64,000 nucleotides of DNA from Thozetella sp. PMI_491 (Eukaryota > Ascomycota > Sordariomycetes > Chaetosphaeriales > Chaetosphaeriaceae), in the NCBI GenBank assembly GCA_021432635.1, contig MU270042.1:720488-784487 (forward strand), in the 5' to 3' direction. The notes beneath the pieces were generated by a model. That model searched no databases and was not told the DNA's origin. It saw only the letters and a list, made by a program, of their open reading frames with translations. Both the position numbers and the translations under genes were made by a program. Below, in pieces: positions 51,015-61,255 of the stretch (position 1 is its first letter; each line of letters starts with the position of its first letter).

Positions 51015-51580
51015 AGCAGATGCAGTGCTGCACCCGCTGGGTTTAGCGGCACCTTCATTCGGGCCTAGCGCTGACGCAGACCCACCAAGGACCTACCCGC
51101 CGCTTTGCTAATTAGCCCGTGCCAACGTCGCGTCTCGCCCAGCAGCATAAATAGACCTCACGTCCCTCTGGTCGCAAACTTGTACTCTCGACCTCGCAAC
51201 CCTTCAACTTCCACCACTTTATCTTTGGCGACAGCCAACGCCGCTGCGCCTTCCCTCTCCTCTCCCCCCTTCCCCCCTCCTGGCTCTTCGCCTCTGGGTC
51301 GCACCACCGTGTCGCGCCGCCTCCAACTTCCGCGGCTCACTCCCACCGCTGGCCGCCTAGACTTAACTCGCCCATCCCTCTCCATCCCAAGCTTAATCGT
51401 GATTCCAACGACGCGATACTCGTCAACATGCTCTGCGCTAAGCGACTACAATAGTTCCCACACTGTACCTTGGGTCGCTCCACCGCACCTCACGCCTGCT
51501 CGCCGCCCACCGTTCCAAATTCTGAAAATATCCTTCCCTTCGTCTATAACGCCTGACTCTATGTCTGCCTAGCAGATCCT
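51015..51580 (+). promoter_or_regulatory. GC-rich island, candidate promoter and leader
   Basis: An abrupt change to GC-rich, C/T-rich sequence flanked by RIP-type DNA on both sides. CATAAATAGA at about 51,146 is a TATA-like core. It is followed by a pyrimidine-rich stretch (about 51,190-51,300), as in fungal leaders, and by ATG at 51,562 heading into the decayed frame that follows. An overlapping plus frame of 155 codons (51,105-51,572) is Ser/Pro/Thr-rich and low in complexity, so I read it as untranslated leader rather than protein. It may instead be the 5' region of a transposon. Confidence 0.4.
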
Positions 51581-53643
51581 AGACGCAACCTATAATGCCT
51601 GCCTGTCCTAACTAGTCATAAAAATGCTGTAGATGCCGGTGTGTCAATACAGAGACACTAGACAGCCTCTTCCTCGCAAGGCTTTACCTAAGACATCTAA
51701 TATATCAGGCTAAACGGCTTATTAGTTATGGTCGGACCGATTTCTAGCGTCAGCTACAACGGGATATACAGGGGCAAGTCACACGGGAGATATCGTACTG
51801 ACCTGATTCAACTATTGGTTAGCTGTGATTCAGGCTATAGCTGGCAGAGACAGTAAGGAGGAGCTAGAGACAAGGTTATAGTAAAGCGGTCTAATTAAGA
51901 TAAGTCCTAGAAAGTAAAAAGAGGGGATAATATAGTGTCTCTAGTGTTACAAGTTAACTCGTGACCTATATCCCTACAAGCACATAAAGAATAATCTATG
52001 CCTTTAATTGATAGCGAAGTAGATATAACACTAGGAAGGAGCTTAAAGGCTAAGTTAACGGTATATAAGAGTAGCTTAGTAAGATTTTACCTTTCTATTA
52101 ATAGCTTTAGAAACAGTATAACAAGAGAGAGTCACAATCTTATATAAAAGGTATAGGAAGGGCATAAAAAGAGACGATACACTTATATTATATTAGCTAA
52201 GTTGTTTTAAACAATCTCTAGAGATACTATAGACTATATACTATTAAGTCAGGACCTAATTTACAATAATAACAATACCTTATAACAGCTATTATCTCTA
52301 AAAGCCTTTTTTCTATCTTAATAGTTATATAATTAACAGAGGTATAAGAGATTAACACATTAGAGTTCTCCTGATTTCCTACTTTAAGGAGGCATTTTAG
52401 CTAAGCATACCTCCTATATACTGCTAGATAAGTTAGTAGTACAGCTAGACTTATTTAATCACTCTATATATATAAATTCCCGTTTCCCCCACCTAGGAGA
52501 TACTTTACCTTACGCTAAATACTACTTAGAATCTATTAGAGTTATTAGCTTTTATAATTCCCTAATACTTATAATATAATAACATATATATCCCTTAAAA
52601 ACTAGACCTTTTTCACTCTCCCTTTCGCTACATGTAGTAGGCCTATAAGCTGTAGTTACTTAGCTTAGAATAGTAGACCCTTTATTGCCTTACTTAGGGG
52701 TAAAAACAAACTATAGTAAGATACACGTAGCAACTAATACAGTTTTATAAAGCCCTCTAAGGCTGATATAGTTATAATCTCTAGTAACAGCAAGTCTGAT
52801 TATAGCGATCTTAACAATAGCTAATCTAATACTTCTTTTCTACTAATTAACAAGCTTCTTCTTCCTATTATAGACAATATTAAATCTAGTAGTATTACTA
52901 ATACTAGCCTATAGTTAAACTCTTATCTCTTAATAGACTTATTTTACTAATGTATCTAAGCAGGCAAGTATTTTAATCTTATATCTAGCTATAATAATAA
53001 TAGAAAGGAGCTATTAGCTACTAGTATAACCAACTTAAACAGCTAAAGGTTTAAGTTACTAATATAAGCTGTTATTTAAGATAGGTCTAAAAAACTATTA
53101 CTTGCCTAGATAATAGGACTAATATAACTAATTATATTAAACTAGCTACTGTAAAAGCCTAGCATAAGGTATACTATAGCTTCTTCTCTCTTATTACCTT
53201 TACTAAGGCTACCCTCCTTACTTATATCTCTATAAACTAAACTATTCCTAATAAATAGGGCAGAGAATCCCCCTAAAGCTAGCCTAGCCCTCTAAAATAG
53301 TAATATTATATATAACTTTAGTGTTTCAAATATACTAAGGCTTTTTCTTAGCAAGGGTATAGCTAACCTATATTAGTCTAGATTATAGTATAATCCTAAA
53401 CCCCTTATATTATCATATAGAGAAAACTCTTAGCTATAAAAGTATTCTCTAAGGCTACCTATTATAACACTACTATAGGTATTATCTAGGTCACTAAGGG
53501 TTATATAATAAAACAAACCAGTCCCCTAAGGCTAGACTTTATATAAGGTAAAGTAAACATTTACTCCTAGAAGCACTATATATAATAAAACTATTATAGA
53601 GATAGCCCCTATAATAAATAAAGCCTATTACACTAATAATATA

Positions 53644-56600
53644 AGGAATTACTAAGGACGTATGACAAATTACTACGGACGTATAATCTTATAGATGTAT
53701 AACAGTTTTACTGCTTCTTATTAGCCTAAATTTTTAATATTAATACATATACCACACTTAAAATTCTGCTAAAGTACCCCAAGTTATTTTAACTGTTTTT
53801 CTTTAGTTAAGCTAACACAAACATATCTTATCGCCTCTTTAAAAAGCTTTAGTTAAACTATAGTAATAACAACCTAATACCTATCCCTATTCGCCCGATC
53901 AAAAGCCAGTAGCAACAATATTCTAATACTACAACTCATTTAAAACAGCTGCCTTTTAAACGACAATACTAAAACCTAACACCTAGCTCCCCTAGTTCGT
54001 TAGATATCACTAATACCTTAAGAACTAGTATTAGTTCCTACTATAGTATCAGTAATAATAGCACTATACTAAACCTCTTTTCTATATTTTTAAAACACTT
54101 TATAACTATCCCCTGCCCATATAATAAAACATTTAACAACCCTCTATAAACTACTAGGAGCAATTTAAAGATCTATCTACTAGATTAATTTATTAAATAT
54201 CCCTAATAAATAAAATAAAATCATATTTATATTCCTGTCTTAGGCCCTAAGTCTGCTAAAATTACCTATCTCTAAAATCAAGCTACTTCCTAGTTGCTAC
54301 CTATTATAACTCTAGCTATATTGCCCCAGGCCTAATTTACCTCTACCTTAAAGCTTATCTAAAAGGTGATTAATATAGATCAATAACTCACCTTTAACCT
54401 TATATAATTATATAAATAAGTTCATTATTAATGGGAGAGATAGAGATATTCCCCACTTTAAGATCTAATCTCCCCCCTTTTAGGGGAAGCCCTGCCTCTA
54501 TATCTAGGCCTATTAATAGAGCAAAGTAGTTATATATTAGGGTTAGAGTCTAATAAATCAGTTATACCTCTAATCCTAAACCTACTTATACTAGGCAAAC
54601 CAGCTGCTTTTATAAAAGAGTTTTTTAATATAGTTAATACTTTTAATAAAGCTAATAGATTTACTATTAATAGATATAATAACTATACCTAAGACAGCTA
54701 GGTAATATAGTATACTTTTTAATATGATTGTTATAGAGTGTCCTAGCCTAATAGGGGGGAAAGACTCTAGAATTAAAAGCCTTAGAAGTATAGCTATAAG
54801 TAGAAAGTTATTACTAAGGCCCTTAAGGAAGGTAGGTAGCTTCTTTAGAAACATATTAACCTAGAGCACCTCTAACATAATTATACACCTAATATTAATT
54901 TGTCTGCCTACCCTACTTATAAAAGACTTACTAACTCTATCAAAGAGTTAATTAAGTCAATAAGTTAATAGATAGGCATCTAGGCATGTAATATCCAGGT
55001 AATTATTACTAAGTAACACCTTGAATTAGTTTTAACTAAGAAAGACATTTATAACGCTAGGGCAAAGAATAACTAGGAGAAGCTTAACAGTTATAGTTCT
55101 ACTACTACCCTGATTAAGTTATTTAACAATAAAAAAATTCCCTATATTATAAAATAAGCTAATAATAATCTAGATTGTCTACTAGGACTTATATAGACCT
55201 ATCCTTCTTATATACAGCTATAGAAACAGTTTTCTAAGGTGATAAGTTTTAACAATACTTATAACACTAATTACTATAAGCTTCCCCTGTTCTAAGTAAC
55301 TAGCTAGACCTGCCTAGAAACTATCTTTAACACTATATTTAACGTAATTAATAATAAGAGGCTTAAAAGATTTTAATTTCTAGCTAATACTATCTAAGAA
55401 CTAGCTAACTAGCACAAGATTTAACTTCCTAATATAGTAATCACTAACTTTAATACATAGATAAAAGAGGCTCTTAGAGCTACTTTCCCAGACGTATAAC
55501 AACAGCTATATATCCACCACATTAATTCAAACATTTTTCTCTAGTTAAAAAAGAAGTAGAAATAACCTTTTACTCTAGACAGTAGTAATATTAACAATAG
55601 CGATAGAAAAGTCTAAGTCTTGCTTAATTCTAGCGATAGAGATATAATCTAAGATACTAAAAAGCTAGATAAAACCCCTCCAGGGCTAATTACTTATAAT
55701 TATAAGGGGGTATTAGTACTTTAAAAGTTTGTTATATTTACTAAGACTAAGGAGGAGTATAAAGAGGCCTGGGCTAATATCTGTAAGGAATTTGATAACT
55801 AAAGAGCTATTTTTATATATCTTTATTAGATATATATAAGTATATAGGCCTAGTAGGCCTAGTGTTATATTTAAAGGTATTAAAACTTTAGTATCTAGGT
55901 TATATCTAGGACAGAGGCAAGTAATAATAATATTAAAAGCTACCTCTTAAATAATATAAGCTACTTATATCGACTAGTTAAGGCTATTAAAGAAATACTT
56001 AGTAATTAAGAGAAGGATTTTATCTATACTTATATATAGAACGAGGTACTTTCTTCTCGCAAGTATTTAAGACCTAGGTTGGAATACTTAGGTAAATTAT
56101 AAATAGTAATGTCTAAGAAGGGTCTCTAACTTATTACTATACTATGTTATAAGGCAAAGATAGTAATCTTATTAGCTAAAAACCCTAAGCTATAACTAAT
56201 CAGCTCTTATAATAATAATTACTCTATTTCTATCTAGCTAGGCATGCCTTACCACTATAAGATCTATAAGGTCTTAGAGACTAGGAGTATCTTTACTAAG
56301 TAAGACATCTATCTATAGTAATATATCTATAAGCCAACCTCTAAAGATCCTTATTAATAGATTTATAACCTAAAGATTACTATGTTACTATATAGTAAGC
56401 TAAGTAATAATATACAGCCTCTACTAGTCTGACTATATATAGGTAATTAAAGCTAGTTATCGACCTAGAACAGCAGCCAGCCGGCTAGCTATTGTAGCTA
56501 ACCTCTAGAAAGTTAGAATAAGGCTATGCTTACCTGATTAAAGCTTAAAAAAGCTTAGGGCAGCTAGTTATTAAAAGGGGGAGAAGTATCACAGTATTAG

Positions 56601-57067
56601 AGTAGTCAGCGGGCACTAGCTACCCTAAGTACTAGGGTAATAACTAGGGTGTGTACAAGTAGTTAAAGGACTTAGCCAAGCGTTTAGAGGCTAAGAAGCT
56701 AGTGGGAGTAGATAAGTAGTAATAACAAGGGACCTTAGTATTAGCTACGGTTATTATAGCTACATAGATAATAGCTAATAATATATTAGGCATCTCTAGT
56801 ACTTTATATAATGGTCGTTATACTTTATAGGCTTGATATACTTACTTTTTATAACAGCTATTATAAAATCTTAATAAGATACTCAGCTACCTATCTAAGG
56901 ATCACTAGTATAAGAGAGGGCTATTATTAGTAAGTTTTACTCACTGCCTTTATAGGGTAAGTAGTTATAGGCACTGAAAATTTAAGCTAATAAGAAGCAG
57001 TAAAACCGTTATACGTCTATAAGATTATGTATCTATAGTAATTCGTTATATGTCCCTAGTAATTCCT
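53644..57067 (+). mobile_element. Mutator-like DNA transposon (MULE), copy B
   Basis: 3,424 bp. Ends AGGAATTACTA and TAGTAATTCCT form inverted repeats of about 90 bp. The target duplication ATAATATA lies at 53,636-53,643 and 57,068-57,075. Less mutated than copy A, so its sequence helps read the family. The left end contains AATTACTAAGGACGTAT at 53,647 and AATTACTACGGACGTAT at 53,668, then a third related GATGTATAAC, a likely set of transposase binding sites. Inserted into the coding-like stretch that surrounds it. Confidence 0.9.
54170..56720 (+). pseudogene. MULE transposase pseudogene, copy B
   Basis: Plus-strand transposase, better preserved than in copy A. At about 55,465-55,560 it reads EALRATFPDV, then QQLYIHHINSNIF, matching the MULE catalytic-domain stretch FP...LC..H.N.N. 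At about 56,240-56,355 it reads GMPYHYKIYKVLETRS, then KPTSKDPY, the C-terminal zinc-binding region typical of fungal MULEs. In-frame TAG and TAA codons remain, so it is not functional. The minus-strand frame at 54,591-54,854 is a shadow. Confidence 0.8.
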
Positions 57068-58690
57068 ATAATATAATAGAGCTATATGGAAAAGTTAACT
57101 TAAACCAGTGTATAACAGCTTAAATATAGACAATATAAACTATAGAGTAATTATAAGCACCTCTACCTACCTTAACTATACTAGAAGGCCTATTAAAACT
57201 ATTTAAAGTATAATAAAAAAAGTAAGACCTATTAAGCCCTACTAGCACTACTTTATATAAAACGGGGCAAATATCTAAGGATATTATACATAGTATAACT
57301 ACTAAAGAGATAGCTAATACAGTATCCCTAAAACTAAAAAATCAGTCCTATCTAGCCCTTTTTACTACCCCTTTCTAACCACTAAACAATAATAACATTC
57401 TACAGATAAGATATTATAATATTATAAGTAAAAATAGTAATAACACAGCTATACTACCTCAGGTTAAGCTAATCCTTAAGACTTACTTTAAGATCCTTAT
57501 TATTAACGTATAACATCTACCCAAAAGCATTAAAAGCTAGTAGGGTAAAAAGGGAGTAGAAACTATCTAAGCATCTAACAATAAGTATAATTCTCCTCCC
57601 TCTTTATAATACTAAGATATTATAAGTAAAAACACTAGTAATAATAAATAGTAAATAAGTCAGGTTAAGCCTAGGTAAAGTTAAAAGAAACCTATGCCAT
57701 ACTATAAGATTACAGACTTAACTAAGGATAAGAACAATTATATAATAGAGACTATGGCTAAGAATAGCTCTTAAACTCGTCTAGGCTGTTACTATTATTA
57801 TTATAAGAGCATTAAAGTAAAAGGTATAGATATATACCAGGCTTTTAATAATAGTAAAAAAGAGTAAGACAATAATAGTAATAATATTCTATTACCGCTA
57901 TATAAATATTATAAGATAGCTATTAAACAATAGATTTACTTAACTAGTAATACCCCTAGACTATAACAAGCTTATATATTATATTACTTCTAGGAGTACT
58001 TAAAGCAGTATAAGATCCTTAGTCTATTATACTCTTAAGACTCTAATAGTTTTAATACCTAGACCTTTTAAATTCCTATAGCTACCTTTTAGGAATAACT
58101 ATTTAACAATATAGTTCTTAAACATATAGTAATAAATAGTATAGCTATATTTTAAGTGTAGTTTACCTAAGACCCTTATATAAATCATAATTATAAAGCT
58201 AATATAGTTAGAGACTTATAATCTAACATACTAGTTAATAACTACTTTCCTATAAAGGGGCAAATAAGGAAAAAAACTACTTAAACACTTAAAGAGGAAA
58301 ACCTTATCATTAGGCTAAAGGAATAGGGACTAATATAAAATACTATCTATAAATAATTTAAAGAAGTATTACTATATATAAATAGATATATAAGGGATTT
58401 ATAGGTATAATATTATATTAAGTTAAAGAAAAGACTATAAAGTATTAGTAGCTATTAATAAAAATAAGCCACTGCTTAGAGTATAATCCTTTTTATACAC
58501 ATTATAGGTATTAAAACAGTAACAATATAATTAGCCCAGCCCTTTAATGCCAAGCTATATACTCTCCTTTACCACTAAAACCAGCAGGCTAAGAAAAAAC
58601 TTAGGCCAGACCATCCCAATATATAGCCTTATCTTAGTAGCTTATAAAAGAGAGATTAGTAATAAAAATATAAAGAACAGCAACAATAAA

Positions 58691-59250
58691 ATAAAAGCCG
58701 GCGAAACTTAACAAGTACTTGCTTCTTATAGAAGTAAAGTGGCCCGCCCAGAAGACTTTTGTCAAGCAGCTCAACACAGAATATATCTATCCTAATATCA
58801 ACCTATAATTTGTCTATAAAGAGCTTTATCTAAGCCGCTTAAACGTCTATCACAGCGCCCGTTCCTATATAGCTATATAGTGTACTAACACTAGTACAAG
58901 ACCTTCTCTTGGGATAATTTTACATAGCTAACCTTTACCACTGTCTACACCGCTATTATCCACGTCTAACAAGGTGTTTTGTAAGAGGCAGGCGATACTA
59001 TAGTAGGGGAGATTAATTAATAGCTACTCACACTATATCTAATAGGGTCTCAAGCTTAGTAGGGCTGCTATATAGATATAACGTCAGACAAAGCATATCA
59101 TCTATAGATTATATATATACCCTTTACTTTAACAGCGCCTAGGCATCTGTACACCCTAATTGTAAAGTTATAATTAGTCTCCTGATCAACCCATGCATAA
59201 TGCCTGCAGAAATTACTAAGACAATACAGAGCCACGCTCGCACAGCCCAG
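58691..59250. other. Transition from RIP-type to ordinary sequence
   Basis: Composition becomes gradually less AT-rich. Short protein-like plus frames occur (for example around 58,700-58,800) but none long enough to support a gene. Confidence 0.35.
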
Positions 59251-59402
59251 ATATCTACGTTAAACCATGGAATCCCAGGCGTGGGATCCGTTTATTTCCA
59301 TAACCGCTAGACACCATGTTCTGATAACAGCTCTCCATATATCACTAGGACCTGCGCAGCACCGGTTTGGGTTGCCATGGATAGCCCGAGGGCTATTGGC
59401 CA

Positions 59403-59798
59403 CTAGCGCACAGGCTTTCCGTCGGCTACACGAGCCAAGGCAGTGGATGTCTGCCAGCCTCGTCCGAGCAGGGGGCAGTCATGATTGGTGGCAGCGGTCC
59501 GCAGGCACAAACGCAACGTATGAGCGAATCTTAAGTGCTCGAAGCGCATAAGCCAGGTGGACCTCGGCAGCGTGCTGTAAAGCACCTCGTTATAAGGCGA
59601 AACGGGTGATGGAAAGCGAACGTGCTGGCAGCTAGCAGGCGTTATTGGGGCGTGTCGGCAGGAGGTGTTGTTATAGTCGTTCGGCGTCCAAGTGCCTCCT
59701 GTTCCACGCTCCACAGCCCCTTGCCAGACGACGCGCCGAAACACGGTCTGCGACACGGTCCGACTCGCGACACTGGCCAGGTATTCGGTCGGAGCCAT
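59403..59798 (-). CDS. Hypothetical protein, weak
   Basis: 131 codons with an ATG start at 59,798 on the minus strand, in ordinary-GC sequence free of RIP. No domain, signal peptide or membrane segment recognised; rich in Arg, Thr and Ser. Plus-strand frames overlap (59,267-59,551), so chance is a fair alternative. It may be an exon of a minus-strand gene together with the frame at 59,875-60,180. Confidence 0.2.
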   Translation of the reverse strand: MAPTEYLASVASRTVSQTVFRRVVWQGAVERGTGGTWTPNDYNNTSCRHAPITPASCQHVRFPSPVSPYNEVLYSTLPRSTWLMRFEHLRFAHTLRLCLRTAATNHDCPLLGRGWQTSTALARVADGKPVR

Positions 59799-59874
59799 CT
59801 GGACTGACTAGTTTTCCCAGTCAATTCGGCAACTAATACAGTGCTACAATATCTGAAAATTATTCTATCGAACG

Positions 59875-60180
59875 TCATCTTAAGGATTTACACACGGTGG
59901 CGTACCTCGGTACCTGGCAGGGACCTGTGCCCACGGTGGTTTTGCAGATCGATCTTGTTCCATTCTCGCGAATGACATAAACCTTGGCCCGATCGTTAAC
60001 ATGCCAAGGCCCGATCAAGCGCAAAGCAACCGTGAACCCGATCACATAACGACTTCCCGGCGCCACACTCCACGCTCCGCTTCTATACACCTCCAGGGTG
60101 AACAATACCCGTGTGGCAAGGGTTCCGTACCGTGGTGCTAACGTTTGTAATCGTGGAGGAGACGTGCTTGCCCCAGTCCG
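59875..60180 (-). CDS. Hypothetical C-terminal exon or small protein, weak
   Basis: Open minus-strand frame of about 100 codons, containing VYRSGAWSVAPGSRYVIGF and VNDRAKVYVIRENGTRSI. Its hydrophobic/charged alternation looks more protein-like than its neighbours. No ATG at the 5' edge, so it may be a 3' exon. No family recognised. It sits about 75 bp upstream of the frame at 59,403-59,798 on the same strand. Confidence 0.25.
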   Translation of the reverse strand, partial: RTGASTSPPRLQTLAPRYGTLATRVLFTLEVYRSGAWSVAPGSRYVIGFTVALRLIGPWHVNDRAKVYVIRENGTRSICKTTVGTGPCQVPRYATVCKSLR

Positions 60181-60467
60181 TGGCGGTCTGTTTTAACAGA
60201 ACGGGCGAATGGCGAAGTCCAGTGGACTAGGAAGGAAGGGTATTCCCCAGAGTATAACGCATAGTGGACGTCATCCCTAGATCTTTAAAAAGATTGCCAC
60301 TTAGAGACAAAGCTAAGTAATTAACTAGGCTGATAGACTTCTAGAAGACATTAAAACAAGGATTTAAATCACTATAAATTTACACGTTCCCCCACAACCC
60401 TCCTGTGTCATACTATGATAGGAAAAAATAGTAGAGAAGTTAAAAGCAAAGATAAAGAAGCATTCTA
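60181..60467. other. 3' flank of the NLR gene
   Basis: No gene. Composition shifts to AT-rich again from about 60,250, suggesting RIP also reached the 3' flank of the NLR gene. Confidence 0.4.
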
Positions 60468-60473
60468 CTATCG

Positions 60474-61255
60474 AATCGATTTCAGCAGCCGCAGCACGAC
60501 CGCCTCATGCCCACTCGTTGCTGCCGACCCCAGCGGCGTCCGGCCGTACTGATTATCCTTCGCCTCGAGATCGGCGCCCTTGTCGAGCAGCAGCCGCGCG
60601 ACCGCCTCGCGCCCGTTCGCTGCCGCCCGCCACAGCGGCGTCCAGCCGTACTTATCCTTTGCCTCGAGATTCAACGATTACGGCTGGACTTTTGGATCGC
60701 CACTGGGCAAGACATGCAGGATATCTCGGACTTACCTCCCATCCCTGTAGAGTAAGGCGCTTGCCAAGCGTAGATAGACTCCTGCACGCCTCTACCCCCT
60801 GGGAGGTCGGGAGCGCGACCACGCGCTCCCCCAGGCGTTAATAATACCTACCTACCTACCTACCTTCGCCTCGAGATCGGCGCCCTTATCGAGCAGCAGC
60901 CGTGCGATCGCCTCATGGCCGTTCTCTGCCGCCCACGACAGCGGCGCCTAGCCGCTCTGGCCCTTCGCCTCGAGATCGGCGCCCTTGTCGAGCAGCAGCC
61001 GCGCGACCGCCTCGTGCCCGCTTGCTACTGCCTGCCCCAGCGGCGTCCAGCCGTACTTATCCTTTGCCTCGAGATCGGCGCCCTTGTCAAGCAACAGCTA
61101 TGCGAACGCCTCGTGGCCGTGAGCTGCCGCCCACGACAGTGGCGTCTCGCTGTTCCTATTCTTCACCTCGAGATTGGCGCCTTTGTCGAGCAGCAGCTGC
61201 GCGACCGCCTCGTGGCTGTTCTCTAGCGCTACCCACAGCGGCGTCTGGCGATATG
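60474..61255 (-). repeat. Ankyrin repeat array, six units
   Basis: Units of about 33 codons with [23 protein letters not shown]. Internal units are very similar to each other at DNA level, as in fast-evolving NLR repeat domains. Much less mutated than the HET and NACHT parts; only two stops (in the second unit near 61,098 and between units near 60,950) interrupt it besides the insert. The last unit is divergent and ends RLLKSIR before the stop at 60,468. Confidence 0.92.
60671..60862 (+). mobile_element. SINE-like insert in ankyrin array
   Basis: About 192 bp of non-ankyrin sequence between two copies of CCTTYGCCTCGAGAT (60,656-60,670 and 60,863-60,877; 15 bp, one mismatch). It ends in a simple CCTA/CTAC tail on the plus strand. 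Flanking duplication plus a simple-repeat tail is the signature of a short retroposed element. Pol III boxes are not convincing. Alternative: unequal exchange between ankyrin units, since the flanking sequence is itself part of the repeat. The minus-strand junction AAG/GTAGGT resembles a 5' splice site, but no matching 3' site restores the repeat. Confidence 0.4.

Larger units (their letters stand above)
51562..58690 (+). pseudogene. Unrecognised decayed coding stretch, split by a MULE
   Basis: Plus-strand reading appears protein-like on both sides of the transposon at 53,644-57,067 (about 52,740-53,640 and 57,080-58,300), with stops of the TAG/TAA kind. Readable pieces include ADIVIISSNSKSDYSDLNNS (about 52,765) and, further on, a His/Tyr/Cys-rich spot near 57,790 that could be a damaged zinc-binding site. 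About 3.7 kb without the transposon. Family not recognised; it may be a transposon or a duplicated host gene. No terminal repeats were found. Confidence 0.35.

Noticed and set aside
51105-51572. 155-residue Ser/Pro-rich plus frame as a protein
   Set aside because: Composition is that of a C/T-rich leader; no domain, and a TATA-like core lies inside it.
54591-54854. 87-residue minus frame
   Set aside because: Antisense to the MULE transposase region.
41951-57067. LTR retrotransposons at the two 3.4-kb repeats
   Set aside because: The repeated ends are inverted, the target duplication is 8 bp, and the protein resembles a MULE transposase.
60660-60870. Intron in the ankyrin gene
   Set aside because: A 5' splice-like site is present, but no 3' site resumes the ankyrin frame without duplicating LEAK; an insertion with duplicated flanks fits better.
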